Source: Rhodocyclales bacterium (GTDB taxonomy: Bacteria > Pseudomonadota > Gammaproteobacteria > Burkholderiales > Rhodocyclaceae). Taken from it: a DNA stretch of 64,000 nucleotides. The notes under the pieces were generated by a model, which did not search any database, had not been told where the DNA came from, and saw only the letters and a list, made by a program, of their open reading frames with translations. The DNA lies in assembly GCA_028292485.1 (NCBI GenBank), contig JAQGMG010000039.1, positions 1-64,000 on the forward strand, read 5' to 3'. Positions within the stretch are counted from its first letter, which is position 1; every line of letters begins with the position of its first letter. Below, piece after piece: positions 1 to 10,016 of this stretch. Made by a program: the position numbers and the translations under genes.

Positions 1-59
1 AGACTCAGCTGCTATTTAACTGAGACTCAGCCAAGCTGGGTTAAAAAAGGAAGAACAAA

Positions 60-452
60 ATGCGTCACGGAAGCGGCCTGCGTAAGCTCAACCGTACCAG
101 CAGCCATCGCTTGGCGATGCTGCGCAACATGACCAACTCGCTGCTGCGTCACGAGGTCATCAAGACCACGCTGCCAAAGGCAAAAGAGCTGCGTCGCGTT
201 GTCGAGCCAATCATTACTCTGGGCAAGAAGCCCAGCCTCGCGAATCGTCGTCTGGCGTTCGACCGCCTGCGTGATCGTGACATCGTCGTCAAGGTTTTCA
301 ACGAACTCGGCCCGCGCTTCGCGAGTCGTAACGGTGGCTACCTGCGCATCCTGAAGTGTGGTTTCCGTGTTGGTGACAATGCGCCGATGGCTTACGTGGA
401 ACTGCTGGATCGCCCGGATGGTGATGCTGCTGAAGGTGAAGTCGTAGCGTAA
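60..452 (+). CDS. rplQ: 50S ribosomal protein L17
   Basis: Structural protein of the large ribosomal subunit near the exit tunnel. The 130-residue product starts [20 protein letters not shown] and carries the family core with the [18 protein letters not shown] and [16 protein letters not shown] stretches, followed by an acidic C-terminal tail of about 12 residues. Length fits bacterial L17. An AGGAAG ribosome-binding site lies 7 bases before the ATG. In proteobacteria rplQ follows rpoA as the last gene of the alpha operon; the first 59 bases here would be the rpoA-rplQ spacer. A strong terminator follows, so this is the operon end. Confidence 0.98.
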   Translation: MRHGSGLRKLNRTSSHRLAMLRNMTNSLLRHEVIKTTLPKAKELRRVVEPIITLGKKPSLANRRLAFDRLRDRDIVVKVFNELGPRFASRNGGYLRILKCGFRVGDNAPMAYVELLDRPDGDAAEGEVVA

Positions 453-482
453 GCTATTGTCATACCGCAGTTTGCAGAATTC

Positions 483-516
483 AAAAAGCCCGCACTTGTG
501 CGGGTTTTTTGCTTTT
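483..516 (+). terminator. Rho-independent terminator of the rplQ operon
   Basis: A 7-bp GC stem (CCCGCAC / GTGCGGG, 489-504) with a two-base loop is followed by a run of six T and a second T-rich stretch. It starts 31 bases after the rplQ stop codon. The A-run on the 5' side makes it potentially bidirectional. Confidence 0.92.
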
Positions 517-582
517 TATCATTTCATTCCTGGAGAGCGGGAATGATATGCAAGGGTGCAGTGAAACTGCGTGGTGGCGTAA

Positions 583-685
583 GTCGGAAAAGCGAAGCGC
601 CTTCCGACGTTTGAAGCGTCCACAACTCATGAAGAGCTCTACTTGAGAGTGCAACAAACGTCGGAAGGCGCTTTGCTTTTCCGAC
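583..685. repeat. Paired REP/BIME-like inverted repeat between rplQ and uvrA
   Basis: Two 31-base arms (583-613 and 655-685) are reverse complements with one mismatch. Each arm is itself a hairpin, GTCGGAA ... TTCCGAC, around an AAGCG/CGCTT centre. The right arm ends exactly at the base before the uvrA stop codon. Two head-to-head palindromic units with a 41-base spacer is the layout of a bacterial BIME or REPIN. It may also stabilise or terminate the two convergent transcripts. Confidence 0.75.
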
Positions 686-3517
686 CTACTTTACGTCTAG
701 TCGGTTCAGCGCGCGTTTCAGGTATTGCCCCGTGTAGCTGCCCTTTGCCGCGGCGATCTGCTTCGGTGTGCCGGCGGCGAGAATCTGTCCGCCGCGCGCA
801 CCGCCTTCGGGGCCGAGATCGACAATCCAGTCAGCCGTCTTGATGACGTCCAGATTGTGCTCGATGACGACGATGGTGTTGCCGTGCTCGCGCAGGCGAT
901 GCAGCACCTTCAGCAGCATTTCGATGTCCTGGAAATGCAGGCCGGTGGTTGGCTCGTCGAGGATGAACAACGTGCGGCCGGTGTCGCGCTTGGAGAGTTC
1001 GAGGGCCAGTTTGACGCGTTGCGCTTCGCCGCCGGAGAGCGTCGTGGCACTTTGTCCTAGGCGTATGTAGCCAAGGCCAACTTCCATGAGTGTGTCGAGC
1101 TTGCGCGCGACGGTGGGTACTGCTTCAAAGAAGCGCTGTGCTTCTTCAACACGCATGTCGAGCACGTCGGCGATGTTCTTGCCCTTGTAGCGCACCTCGA
1201 GTGTTTCCCGGTTGTAGCGCTTGCCGTGGCAGACGTCGCAGGGCACAAATACATCGGCGAGGAAATGCATCTCGACGCGAATCATGCCGTCGCCCTGACA
1301 GGCTTCGCAACGCCCGCCTTTTACGTTGAATGAAAAGCGACCGGGCTCGTAACCGCGCGCCCGTGCTTCTGGAACACCAGCGAACAGCTCGCGTATGGGT
1401 GTGAGCATGCCGGTGTAGGTCGCCGGGTTCGAGCGCGGAGTGCGGCCGATGGGGGACTGGTCGACGCTGATGATCTTGTCGAAGAAGTCGAGGCCTTCGA
1501 TCTGTTTGTAGGGTGCGGGCTCGGCAGCAGAGCCGTTGATGTCGCGCGCAGCGATGGCGTACAGCGTGTCGTTGATCAGCGTGGATTTGCCGGAGCCGGA
1601 AACGCCCGTCACGCATGTCAGCAGCCCAACCGGCAACTCGAGCGTCACATCTTTGAGGTTGTTGCCCGTCGCGCCAATCAGCCGCATTACGCGTTCCGGA
1701 TTGAACTTCACGGGCTTGCCGGGCATCGCAAGTTTGCGGCGGCCGGAGAGGTAGTCGCCGGTGACAGAAGCCGTGTTGGCGATGACATCTTCAGGCGTGC
1801 CTTCGGCGATGATCTGGCCGCCGTGCTCGCCTGCGCCCGGGCCCATATCGATGACGAAGTCGGCAGCGCGTATGGCGTCTTCATCGTGCTCGACGACGAT
1901 TACCGTATTGCCGATGTCGCGCAGGCGTTGCAAGGTACCGAGCAGGCGGTCGTTGTCGCGCTGGTGCAAACCGATCGATGGCTCGTCAAGCACATACATG
2001 ACGCCGGTAAGTCCGGAGCCGATCTGCGAGGCCAACCGGATGCGTTGCGCTTCGCCGCCTGAAAGCGTATCGGCGCTGCGGTTAAGGCTCAGATAATCGA
2101 GGCCGACATCGATGAGGAACTGCAGACGAGCCACGATTTCCCTGATCACCTTGTCGGCGATCTGCGCCTTGTGGCCGATGAGTGTCGTGTGCTGAAAGTA
2201 GTCGCGGCATTCGCCTATCGGCGTGGCGCTGAGCTCAGGCAAGGTGCGTGTACCGATGCGGACATAGCGTGCTTCGCGACGCAGCCGGCTGCCTTGGCAT
2301 ACAGGGCAGGTCTGGACGCCGCGGTACTTTCCAAGTTCTTCACGCACAGCGACCGAATCCGTCTCCTTGTAGCGACGCTCCAGACTCGGCACGATGCCTT
2401 CGAAGCTGTGCTCTTTCGTTACCACGCGACCGGAGTCGGAGACATATTTGAAAGGCAGCTTGCGGGTGCCTGAACCAAACAGGATCACCTCACGGACTTC
2501 TGCTGTCAGTGCCTCAAAAGGCGTAGTGACATTGAATTCATACGCGGTCGACAAGCTTTGCAGCATCTGGAAGTAGAACTGATTGCGCTTGTCCCAGCCG
2601 CGAATGGCTCCCGCCGCGAGAGAGAGTTCGGGATGTGCAACGACGCGCTGCGCATCGAAATGCTCCAGCGTGCCGAGACCATCGCACTTCTGGCACGCGC
2701 CTACCGGATTGTTGAACGAGAATAGCCGCGGCTCCAGTTCCTGCACGGCAAAGCCACAGATGGGACAGGCGTAGCGCGCAGAGAACGCGTGCTCCTTGCC
2801 GCTATCCATTTCCAGCACTACGGCACGCCCTTCAGCGTGAGCCAAGGCGGTCTCGAAACTTTCGGCAAGGCGCTGACGTGAATCCTGACGTACGCGCAAG
2901 CGATCGACGACCACGTCGATGCTGTGCTTGCTGGTCTTGCCAAGCGTCGGGACGGCATCTATCTCGTGAATATCGCCATCCACTCTCAAGCGGATGAAGC
3001 CTTGCGCACGCAGCTCGGTGATGAGTTCTTCGTGCTGGCCTTTGCGCTCGCTGATGACGGGTGCAAGGATCATCACGCCAGTGCCGTCAGGCAGGCTCAG
3101 TACATGATCGACCATCTGCGAAACGGTTTGCGCCTCGAGCGGCAGTTGGTGGTCGGGGCAATGTGGCGTGCCGGCGCGTGCGAACAGCAAGCGCATGTAG
3201 TCATGGATTTCGGTGACGGTGCCGACGGTAGAGCGCGGGTTGTGACTGGTGGCTTTCTGCTCGATGGAAATCGCCGGTGACAGGCCCTCGATCAGATCCA
3301 CATCGGGCTTTTCCATCAGTTGCAGGAACTGGCGTGCATAAGCCGAGAGCGACTCCACATAGCGGCGCTGACCTTCGGCATACAGCGTGTCAAACGCGAG
3401 CGAACTCTTGCCCGAGCCGGACAGCCCGGTAATGACTGTCAGTCGATTACGCGGGATATCGACATTGATGTTTTTCAGATTGTGCGTGCGAGCGCCGCGA
3501 ATTTTGATCTGGTCCAT
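686..3517 (-). CDS. uvrA: Excinuclease ABC subunit A
   Basis: DNA damage recognition ATPase of nucleotide excision repair; it loads UvrB at lesions. The 943-residue product has two ABC modules: Walker [14 protein letters not shown] near residue 32 and [11 protein letters not shown] near 640, LSGGEAQR signatures in both halves, and zinc-finger pairs (CPIC / CQKC and CEAC / CDVC). The start is set at [16 protein letters not shown], the usual UvrA N-terminus; the frame stays open 16 codons further upstream to 3565. It diverges from an MFS gene and ssb, a common proteobacterial arrangement. uvrA and ssb are often LexA-controlled, but I did not find a convincing LexA box in the gap. Confidence 0.97.
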   Translation of the reverse strand: MDQIKIRGARTHNLKNINVDIPRNRLTVITGLSGSGKSSLAFDTLYAEGQRRYVESLSAYARQFLQLMEKPDVDLIEGLSPAISIEQKATSHNPRSTVGTVTEIHDYMRLLFARAGTPHCPDHQLPLEAQTVSQMVDHVLSLPDGTGVMILAPVISERKGQHEELITELRAQGFIRLRVDGDIHEIDAVPTLGKTSKHSIDVVVDRLRVRQDSRQRLAESFETALAHAEGRAVVLEMDSGKEHAFSARYACPICGFAVQELEPRLFSFNNPVGACQKCDGLGTLEHFDAQRVVAHPELSLAAGAIRGWDKRNQFYFQMLQSLSTAYEFNVTTPFEALTAEVREVILFGSGTRKLPFKYVSDSGRVVTKEHSFEGIVPSLERRYKETDSVAVREELGKYRGVQTCPVCQGSRLRREARYVRIGTRTLPELSATPIGECRDYFQHTTLIGHKAQIADKVIREIVARLQFLIDVGLDYLSLNRSADTLSGGEAQRIRLASQIGSGLTGVMYVLDEPSIGLHQRDNDRLLGTLQRLRDIGNTVIVVEHDEDAIRAADFVIDMGPGAGEHGGQIIAEGTPEDVIANTASVTGDYLSGRRKLAMPGKPVKFNPERVMRLIGATGNNLKDVTLELPVGLLTCVTGVSGSGKSTLINDTLYAIAARDINGSAAEPAPYKQIEGLDFFDKIISVDQSPIGRTPRSNPATYTGMLTPIRELFAGVPEARARGYEPGRFSFNVKGGRCEACQGDGMIRVEMHFLADVFVPCDVCHGKRYNRETLEVRYKGKNIADVLDMRVEEAQRFFEAVPTVARKLDTLMEVGLGYIRLGQSATTLSGGEAQRVKLALELSKRDTGRTLFILDEPTTGLHFQDIEMLLKVLHRLREHGNTIVVIEHNLDVIKTADWIVDLGPEGGARGGQILAAGTPKQIAAAKGSYTGQYLKRALNRLDVK

Positions 3518-3745
3518 GCTGATCCAGTCCATGAGGCGTGCTGCCGGGCCGTGAGTAACCCGCAACTATAGCTTTGCCAAGCAGTGCTGACCAAGCCCTA
3601 TATCGCAGTTCCGAAAGACGGGTGGTGCGGCGCGAGAATAAGACGTTGTGGACCGGAGAGCAGGCATGTCCGCTCTGCTAAAATGCCGGCTCGCCGCTTC
3701 AATACCACTACGTATTACCGTGGCTGCAGGACAATTGACGTATTC

Positions 3746-5125
3746 ATGAATAGTTCTCTGCCGGGCAAGTCTGTTGATCGTATGTCGCCACTCGAGTGGC
3801 GCGTCGGAATTTCGCTCGCCTCGATTTTCGGCCTGCGCATGCTGGGCCTGTTCCTCGTGCTGCCGGTGTTTGCCGTGTTCGCTGCAAGCCTGCCTGGCGG
3901 CGACAATTTTCAGCTGGTATCGCTGGCCTTTGGCGTCTTCATGTTGGTGCAGGCTTGTCTGTACTTGCCGTTCGGTTTTGCCTCGGATCGTTTTGGTCGC
4001 AAGCCGGTCATCATTCTCGGCCTGCTCATCTTCGCTGCGGGTTCGATGATGGCGGCATGGGCACCCAGCATCTACTGGATGATCGCTGCGCGCGCCTTGC
4101 AGGGCATGGGTGCCGTATCGGCGGCAGTGACCGCGCTGGCGGCCGATCTCACGCGAGAACAGCATCGCACCAAGATCATGGCCATGATCGGCTCGACGAT
4201 AGGGCTCACCTTCTCGTTGTCGCTGGTGGTGTCTCCCGTGCTGTATGGCTGGATCGGCATGCGTGGCATGTTCCTGATGATCGCGCTACTGGCGGTGTTG
4301 GCCATTCCCTTATTGTTGTACGCCGTGCCGAACCCTGTGCAAAGCGTGCGACGAAGCGGGCGCCTGCCTGTTGGAGAGGTCCTGAAAGACACGCAACTAT
4401 TGCGGTTGAATCTGGGCATTTTCGCGTTGCATGTGCTGCAGACTTCAATGTTCCTGATCGTCCCGCATCGCCTGATCGAAGAGCAAGGCATTGCCCTGGG
4501 GCAACACTGGCATATCTATCTGCCGGTAGTACTGGGAAGCTTTCTTGTCGCCATTCCTGCCATCGTGCAATCCGAGCGGAAAGGCCGCACAAAGCTGATG
4601 TTCATCGGCAGTATCTTGCTGTTGATGATTTCGCAGCTCGGTTTATGGTTTGGAGCCACAGGCCTTCCTGGCATCGTGACCATGCTGCTGCTGTTTTTTG
4701 CAGCCTTCAATGTTCTGGAAGCATCCTTGCCGTCGCTGGTATCGCGTGTAGCACCGCCTGAGGCGAAGGGCACCGCGTTAGGTATATTCAATACATCCCA
4801 GGCGCTGGGCGTTGCGGCAGGGAGTGCCGCTGGAGGCTGGATTGCGGTACATTTGGGGCCTCACTGGATCAACTGCATGACAACGTTATTGGCGTTCGCA
4901 TGGGGCGCAGTCTCGCTGAGCATGAAGGTACCCGCCAGACCGGCGTTCAAAACCATTGCCTTCGGGCCCGATGCCGACATGGACGAGATGCGCGAGCGAA
5001 TCTCCAGCCTGCCCGGTGTGCGTGAAGTCGCGATGGAGCTGGAGCAGCGCATTGCAACAATCAAGATCAACCCTGAACGCTGGGACGAAAGCCGTCTGCA
5101 GCGACTGATTGGAGGAGAAGCCTGA
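3746..5125 (+). CDS. YajR-like MFS transporter with C-terminal YAM domain
   Basis: Major facilitator superfamily exporter of unknown substrate in the inner membrane. The 459-residue product has 12 predicted helices. It carries the loop 2-3 motif [14 protein letters not shown] and a C-terminal soluble domain of about 65 residues ([20 protein letters not shown] onward) that resembles the ferredoxin-like YAM domain of E. coli YajR. The start at 3746 gives a short tail before helix 1 and has a weak AGGA upstream; 3782 (MSPLEWRVG) is the alternative. The stop overlaps the ssb start (TGATG), so the two are translationally coupled. Confidence 0.88.
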   Translation: MNSSLPGKSVDRMSPLEWRVGISLASIFGLRMLGLFLVLPVFAVFAASLPGGDNFQLVSLAFGVFMLVQACLYLPFGFASDRFGRKPVIILGLLIFAAGSMMAAWAPSIYWMIAARALQGMGAVSAAVTALAADLTREQHRTKIMAMIGSTIGLTFSLSLVVSPVLYGWIGMRGMFLMIALLAVLAIPLLLYAVPNPVQSVRRSGRLPVGEVLKDTQLLRLNLGIFALHVLQTSMFLIVPHRLIEEQGIALGQHWHIYLPVVLGSFLVAIPAIVQSERKGRTKLMFIGSILLLMISQLGLWFGATGLPGIVTMLLLFFAAFNVLEASLPSLVSRVAPPEAKGTALGIFNTSQALGVAAGSAAGGWIAVHLGPHWINCMTTLLAFAWGAVSLSMKVPARPAFKTIAFGPDADMDEMRERISSLPGVREVAMELEQRIATIKINPERWDESRLQRLIGGEA

Positions 5126-5616
5126 TGGCCTCTGTAAACAAAGTGATCCTTGTCGGCAACCTCGGCAAAGATCCGGAAACACGCTACGCCCCGAGTGGCG
5201 ACGCGATCTGCAATGTCACGATTGCGACCACCGATTCGTGGAAGGACAAGTCCACCGGCGAAAAGAAGGAACAGACCGAGTGGCACCGCGTGGTGTTCTT
5301 CGGCAAGCTGGCCGAAATCGCTGGCCAGTACCTGCGCAAGGGACGCCCCGTCTATGTTGAAGGCAGCCTGCGCACACGCAAGTGGCAGGACAAGGATGGC
5401 CAGGATCGCTACACCACCGAAATCCGCGCGGATGTAATGCAGATGCTTGGCGGCCGCGATGGTGGCGATGCACCGATGCGCTCCGAGAATCCCGAGCCGT
5501 CCAGCAGCAATAGCAGCAGCCGTGCGCCTGCACGCGAAAATCGTAGCTCCGAAACGAATTCAGCACCGCCAGCCAGCGCTTTTGGCGGTGACTTCGACGA
5601 CGACATTCCGTTCTAG
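5125..5616 (+). CDS. ssb: Single-stranded DNA-binding protein
   Basis: Binds and protects single-stranded DNA in replication, recombination and repair, and recruits partners through its C-terminal tip. The 163-residue product begins [20 protein letters not shown], has an N-terminal OB fold of about 110 residues, then a Ser/Asn/Ala-rich flexible linker, and ends in the conserved acidic peptide DDDIPF. The ATG shares one base with the stop of the preceding MFS gene, with GGAGGAG as a strong ribosome-binding site. A terminator follows 21 bases after the stop. Confidence 0.98.
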   Translation: MASVNKVILVGNLGKDPETRYAPSGDAICNVTIATTDSWKDKSTGEKKEQTEWHRVVFFGKLAEIAGQYLRKGRPVYVEGSLRTRKWQDKDGQDRYTTEIRADVMQMLGGRDGGDAPMRSENPEPSSSNSSSRAPARENRSSETNSAPPASAFGGDFDDDIPF

Positions 5617-5637
5617 TATCTGCCTTAACAGCAAATG

Positions 5638-5675
5638 AAAAGACCCAGACTGCGCAATATCAGTCTGGGTCTTTT
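5638..5675. terminator. Bidirectional terminator between ssb and the secretion operon
   Basis: A 15-bp near-perfect stem, AAAAGACCCAGACTG paired with CAGTCTGGGTCTTTT around an 8-base loop. A-run and T-run flank it, so it can serve ssb on the plus strand and the secretion operon ending at 5700 on the minus strand. Confidence 0.9.
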
Positions 5676-5699
5676 ACGTGGAGCGAGGCAATTCGAATG

Positions 5700-6239
5700 T
5701 CATCTAACCATAGGGCTTGCGGGGACTCTACCAGGCATTGCAGGTGGCGCTGCATGCGCCTCATCCCGCGGCGCAACGAAAATCCAGTCGTGATAGTTCA
5801 CAGACTCCCCTGAGTCGGTGGGCATGACAACGTAATCAGGCAGCGTACGTCGCAGAGCCGGTTGTTCCGAGGAACTGCGGATGCCGGTGATATGACCCTC
5901 GGCAAGCTGCAATTCCCAGTCGCGTTTGCCCGTCATCGGATCGCGGAAAATCTGGCGAAGGTGTCGTACGGGAAACGGGAAACGCTTGTCTTCGATCAAG
6001 TCCTGCAGTGCTGCCGGTTTATCGGGTTGGCCCCCCGGCGTTTGAGTGCGGTAGCTGGCCAGTGCCGCGCTAAACTGTTTGCCGATGAAGATCAGCTCAG
6101 CTTCACGCTCACGCTGTCGGGTCATGGTCCAGCTTTGCCCGAGCCCGCTGAGTATCAACCCCATCGTGGCAAGGGCAAAGAGCAGTAGCAAGTAGCCAAA
6201 GCCTCCCTGCTTGATGGCATCCTTTCTGCGAGGCTTCAT
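5700..6239 (-). CDS. Pseudopilin-like minor protein, lacks Glu5
   Basis: Probable minor pseudopilin, last gene of the eleven-gene secretion operon. The 179-residue product has a short basic leader, a possible prepilin peptidase site (G then FGYLLLLFALATMG), one hydrophobic N-terminal helix, and the REREAELIFIGKQF region seen in PulG-like minor pilins. Position +5 after the cleavage site is Leu instead of Glu; in type II systems the tip pseudopilin GspK also lacks Glu5, so a tip or initiation role is possible. The C-terminal third is a Pro/Ala-rich tail. The start overlaps the preceding stop by 4 bases. Confidence 0.75.
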   Translation of the reverse strand: MKPRRKDAIKQGGFGYLLLLFALATMGLILSGLGQSWTMTRQREREAELIFIGKQFSAALASYRTQTPGGQPDKPAALQDLIEDKRFPFPVRHLRQIFRDPMTGKRDWELQLAEGHITGIRSSSEQPALRRTLPDYVVMPTDSGESVNYHDWIFVAPRDEAHAAPPAMPGRVPASPMVR

Positions 6240-6625
6240 AGTTCCGAGAGCGGCACACCGTCGGCCGTATTGCCGGTCGCGCCACTATGCACATCAAATA
6301 CTCCAATGCCTTCGTCCGGAGGTGCTTGCACGGCCCAGCTGCCGCGGTTGCCTGTATGGGGATCTTCAGGAATGCTGCGTAGATATTTCTTGCTGACCAG
6401 CTCTTCGAGCGAAGCCGGGTAGCTGTCGGTATCAGCGTGAAACTTATCGATGGCGTCGCGCATCACGGCCAGGCTCTGACGAAGCGTATTTTCGCGGGCG
6501 CGCTCGACGTGATTGAAATAGCGTGGCGCGGCGATCGACAGCAGCACGCCGATGATGGCCATGACCACCAATAGCTCAATGAGCGTGAAACCTCGAAGCG
6601 AGCGTATGCGTGGCATGCCTACCAT
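6236..6625 (-). CDS. Type II secretion pseudopilin (GspG/GspH-like)
   Basis: Pseudopilin of 129 residues. The class III leader ends in RSLRG and is followed by FTLIELLVVMAIIGVL, with Glu at +5 and a typical transmembrane alpha-helix. The globular part is short and contains YPASLEELVSKKYLRSIPEDP, as in major-pseudopilin-like proteins. Its 5' end overlaps the previous pseudopilin stop by 7 bases; an alternative ATG at 6616 would give a 126-residue product with the same mature part. A related sequence lies in the neighbouring gene, suggesting duplication inside the operon. Confidence 0.87.
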   Translation of the reverse strand: MVGMPRIRSLRGFTLIELLVVMAIIGVLLSIAAPRYFNHVERARENTLRQSLAVMRDAIDKFHADTDSYPASLEELVSKKYLRSIPEDPHTGNRGSWAVQAPPDEGIGVFDVHSGATGNTADGVPLSEL

Positions 6626-7098
6626 TCGCGGAAAGGCACGCCGTTGAGGCCGCTCTTGGCGGAGAGTGAATACACGTCGAAGACGTCAGCGCCCTCTTGT
6701 GGATCATCAGGCGTGCTTGCATAACTGCGCTTTCCCCACGTATCCGCAGCTGGCACTGTCGGGTCCGGAAACATGGGGTCGCGCGGCAGGCGACGAAGAA
6801 AATAGATTTTCTTGCTGTCTGGTGAGCTGGCATCGTTGACACCGCTGACGAGTGTATCGAGGTCCGGTGGATAGCCAGAAGCCTCAAGGGACTTCTCCAC
6901 CCGTTTGTCCTGACTCGCTTGCTTGTAGGCATCGATTGCCTCGCGAATCTGGCGCAACGCGATGCGCAGCTCCGACTCACGAGCGCGCTGTGCGACCAGG
7001 CTGGCAATCGGGTATGCGGCTGAAGCGAGAATGCCGACAATGGCGACCACAATCACCATTTCTATGAGCGTGAAACCTGAACTGCAATTGCGTTTCAC
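6619..7098 (-). CDS. Type II secretion pseudopilin
   Basis: Pseudopilin of 159 residues with leader MKRNCSSG and mature start FTLIEMVIVVAIVGILAS (Glu5 present). The middle reads REAIDAYKQASQDKRV, then YPPDLDTLVSG and FLRRLPRDPMFP, the layout of GspG-like proteins. The C-terminus (GADVFDVYSLSAKSGLNGVPFREW) resembles that of the next pseudopilin (GIGVFDVHSGATGNTADGVP), so the two are probably paralogues. The ATG overlaps the secretin stop by 4 bases, which implies translational coupling. Confidence 0.87.
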   Translation of the reverse strand: MKRNCSSGFTLIEMVIVVAIVGILASAAYPIASLVAQRARESELRIALRQIREAIDAYKQASQDKRVEKSLEASGYPPDLDTLVSGVNDASSPDSKKIYFLRRLPRDPMFPDPTVPAADTWGKRSYASTPDDPQEGADVFDVYSLSAKSGLNGVPFREW

Positions 7099-9434
7099 GG
7101 CCCGACCTTCACTGCCAGTGGACGTGGTTTGGTCGCGGGAACTTCGCCATTTGCCGTTGTGATACTCCTGGCAGATGCATCAATGAGCCCATCACCATTC
7201 GCCCCTGCCTTGGCACGCAATTGAACTTGCGCACTTGCGGTATTACCCGCCGGCACCAAGGTGAGATTCATTGAACTGCCTGCCGCGTCGCTGGCGCTCT
7301 CGAACAGGGAGCCATCCCAGTTCACAACAATCTCGCCGCTGTTGATGGGTTTGTCAGAGGACACGCTGATGGTCACTGAAAACTCTTGCGTAGGACGCAC
7401 GAACGTTGGCCCGGCAAGTGTCACTGTCGCGCTGCGATTTACCTGTGGCTCGGGCGTAGGGGGGACAGCGGGAGGCGGTGTCGCCGGCACCATCGGGGGC
7501 ACGACAGGCGGCGTGAAGTTGCCCGGCATGCCGACAGGGCCAGCGGTACTACCACCGCCGCGGACATCCATGGATCGAGGCGGAGTGGGGGAGGAGACAC
7601 GCATGGGCTCGGTACCGACACTGGCCTCGGTGCCGGCGGCCATGCTCGAGCGCGATTGCGCCCCTGGCGTGATATTGCGCAGTACGTGCGGGGTGATCAG
7701 CAGAATGATCTCCGTTTTCGTATTACTGTTATTGCTGTTGGAGAACAGATGCCCCAAGATCGGCACACGGCCAATGCCCGGCAGGTGCGAGCCGCTGCTG
7801 CGCTCCTCATCCGAAATCAGCCCGGCCAGCACCTGCGTCTCACCATCCCTCAGACGCAAGACCGTCGTCGTATTGCGCGTGCCGATCTGGTAAGCGAGCG
7901 AGCTCTGCGGACCCGTCACCTCCTTGGTCACGCTCGACACCTCCAGCCCGACCTTGATCTCCACTTCATCATCGAGGTGAATCGTCGGCTCCACATCCAG
8001 CTTCAAGCCCACATCCAGATAATTGACCGAGGCCGACACCCCCACATTGGCCGTCGACGTCGTCGTGAACACTGGCAGCTTGTCGCCGATATGGATCTTC
8101 GCCTTTTCGCGGTTCCTCACCCGGATGCGCGGGTTCGCCAGGATATTGCTGCTGCCGTCCTGATCGCGCAGATTGATCAGCAGTGCCGGGTTTGATACAT
8201 ACGGCACCAGTGAGCCCGTCGCATTCAGATTCACATTGCCTTGCAGCAACTGACCGCCCAGATTGGTCGACTGCGTCGTCCCCGTCACCGTCGTCACCAC
8301 CGAATTCGTCGTCGGTTGCAGCAAGCCGAAACCGACCTGTTCCGGAAACTGCACGCCGAGCCCGAGCAGGCGTGATCGCAATACTTCGAGCACCTCCACT
8401 TCAAGCATTACCTCCGGGTCAGCAATATCCAGTTGCTGGATCAGGCGCTCGGCCATGCGCACCGCATCTGGCGTGTCCTTGATGACCAGCAGATTGAGCT
8501 TCTCATCGATGAAGGTGTCGCGTGTCTTGACGACCGTCTTGACCAGGGCCTGCGCCTGCTTGGCATCGGTGTTCGTGAGATAGAACGTACGCGTCACCAG
8601 CTCCTGGTAATCGCGCTGCTTGGCGGCGATGGCCGGGTAGATCAGCATCGAATTCTCATTGAGCATCTTGCGCTCGAGCCCGTTGGTGGTCAGCACCATG
8701 CGAATCACCTCATCGATACTCGTGTTGCGCACGAACACCGTGACCTTGGTGTCGGCGCGTACATCCTTGTCGAAGACGAAGTTGATGCCCGCCGTGCGCG
8801 AGATCGCTTCGAACACGCTGCGCAGGGGCGTATCGCGGAACTCCAGCGTGATCGGCTTGATGTAACTGCTCTTGAGCACCGGGCTATCGGTCAGCGTCGT
8901 GCTCTGCGCCTCATCGAGCCGGCGCAGCAGATTGCGCACCGCGGCGCTGCCGGGGCTCTCCGCCTGCAGGGCGCGTGCAATCGCCTCGGCCTCCGCAAAC
9001 TGCTTCTTCTCGAAGAGCTTCTCCGCATCGCGCATACGCTCGGCGCGGCGCGTGTCCTCCCTGAGTGTGCGTTGCAGGGTCTGCACCCGCTGATTGTCGG
9101 CGTCGAGCCGTTGCGCCAGGTTGGCCTGGCGCGCTGCCTCCTCGGCGTTGCCCGCCATGCGTGCGCGGTCCGCAGCGGTGAGCACCTGATTGAGCAACTG
9201 GTCACGCGTGCGGAAATAGCTGGCGCGTACCGCCTTGTCCGACGGGTCCTTCTTCATCGCATCGGCGAGCAGCGTCAGTGCCGCTTCCGGCTGGCCTTCG
9301 GCAATGAGCTGCTTGCTGTCTTCGAGAGTGGTGCTGGCACAGGCGGTGAGCAGGGCGACAAGCAGCGCGCAGAGGATCAGTGCGAGGGCCTTTGTCGTGA
9401 AGGAAAGAGAGCGGCAAGACTGTGGTGCGTTCAT
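7095..9434 (-). CDS. Secretin (GspD/PilQ-type) lipoprotein with C-terminal cohesin-like domain
   Basis: Outer-membrane secretin forming the exit pore. The 779-residue precursor has a lipobox LLTAC with Cys32, a helical TPR-like segment to about residue 185, an STN domain (ITLEFRDTPLRSVFEAIS, about 193-265), a secretin N-domain repeat (about 270-340), then the beta-barrel secretin domain with VPILGHLFSN and TEIILLITPHVLR near residue 590. A Pro-rich linker (about 630-660) joins a beta-rich tail of about 110 residues (GPTFVRPTQEFSVTISVSSD, then VVNWDGSLFE) that resembles a cohesin fold. Such a tail is not part of classical GspD or PilQ. Gap to the upstream gene is 18 bases. Confidence 0.9.
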   Translation of the reverse strand: MNAPQSCRSLSFTTKALALILCALLVALLTACASTTLEDSKQLIAEGQPEAALTLLADAMKKDPSDKAVRASYFRTRDQLLNQVLTAADRARMAGNAEEAARQANLAQRLDADNQRVQTLQRTLREDTRRAERMRDAEKLFEKKQFAEAEAIARALQAESPGSAAVRNLLRRLDEAQSTTLTDSPVLKSSYIKPITLEFRDTPLRSVFEAISRTAGINFVFDKDVRADTKVTVFVRNTSIDEVIRMVLTTNGLERKMLNENSMLIYPAIAAKQRDYQELVTRTFYLTNTDAKQAQALVKTVVKTRDTFIDEKLNLLVIKDTPDAVRMAERLIQQLDIADPEVMLEVEVLEVLRSRLLGLGVQFPEQVGFGLLQPTTNSVVTTVTGTTQSTNLGGQLLQGNVNLNATGSLVPYVSNPALLINLRDQDGSSNILANPRIRVRNREKAKIHIGDKLPVFTTTSTANVGVSASVNYLDVGLKLDVEPTIHLDDEVEIKVGLEVSSVTKEVTGPQSSLAYQIGTRNTTTVLRLRDGETQVLAGLISDEERSSGSHLPGIGRVPILGHLFSNSNNSNTKTEIILLITPHVLRNITPGAQSRSSMAAGTEASVGTEPMRVSSPTPPRSMDVRGGGSTAGPVGMPGNFTPPVVPPMVPATPPPAVPPTPEPQVNRSATVTLAGPTFVRPTQEFSVTISVSSDKPINSGEIVVNWDGSLFESASDAAGSSMNLTLVPAGNTASAQVQLRAKAGANGDGLIDASARSITTANGEVPATKPRPLAVKVGP

Positions 9435-9452
9435 GAGAGCTGTCGTAAGAAT

Positions 9453-10016
9453 TCAACGTCCGAAATTCAGGGTCTGGCGCTCGGCGAGCGGCGTATATTC
9501 CAATTGCATGCTGGTGTCGCTGATTTCGAGCACACGATACTGCCCGGCCAGGGTGTCGCCCTTGCGGGCGATCAGCAACTGACCGCCATAGTCGAGAAAC
9601 ACGGCGCGCTCCTTGCGCTCGTCTTTGCTCTCTTTCTTGTTCTCTCCTTCATCCTCGCGCAGCACGCCGAGATACTTGAAGTTCAGCGGCGGCGCCATGG
9701 GTTTGGGCGGCGGCGGAGGAGGTGGGGGCGGCGGTTCGAAACTGACCACCGTGAACGGGTCGCGGCGCAGCTTGTTCATGGCTTCGCGCGGTGCAAAGCC
9801 ATTGGCGATCAGCGCCAGTGCATTTGCCAGTGCTGCGGCCGGATCGCGCTGGGCGAGTGCTGTCTTGTTCGTCAGCTTGCGCCCATTGGCGGTCGTGCGT
9901 GAAGCCTTGCCCGCATCCTTCTGATCGGCTTCTTCGTCGAACGAACTTACCCCCCAGGCCATGAGCACGACGAGCACCAGCGCAATCCATACCCGGTACT
10001 TGCGCACGACGCTCAT
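9453..10016 (-). CDS. PilP/GspC-like periplasmic linker protein
   Basis: Probably connects the inner-membrane platform to the secretin. The 187-residue product has one N-terminal helix (residues 8-24), an Ala-rich helical region, a run of ten prolines near residue 95, then a beta domain (NFKYLGVLRED ... AVFLDYGGQLLIARKGDTLAGQYRVLEISDTSMQLEY) with the features of the GspC HR / PilP fold. Identity is judged from this fold pattern and its place between PilO-like and secretin genes. The start overlaps the preceding stop by 4 bases (ATGA). Confidence 0.72.
   Translation of the reverse strand: MSVVRKYRVWIALVLVVLMAWGVSSFDEEADQKDAGKASRTTANGRKLTNKTALAQRDPAAALANALALIANGFAPREAMNKLRRDPFTVVSFEPPPPPPPPPPKPMAPPLNFKYLGVLREDEGENKKESKDERKERAVFLDYGGQLLIARKGDTLAGQYRVLEISDTSMQLEYTPLAERQTLNFGR

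Noticed and set aside
8433-9902. Long plus-strand open frame (489 codons) opposite the secretin gene
   Set aside because: It is antisense to the secretin and PilP-like genes, which have clear domain structure. The frame is open only because of high GC codon bias; its product is rich in Arg/His/Leu with no motif or ribosome-binding site.
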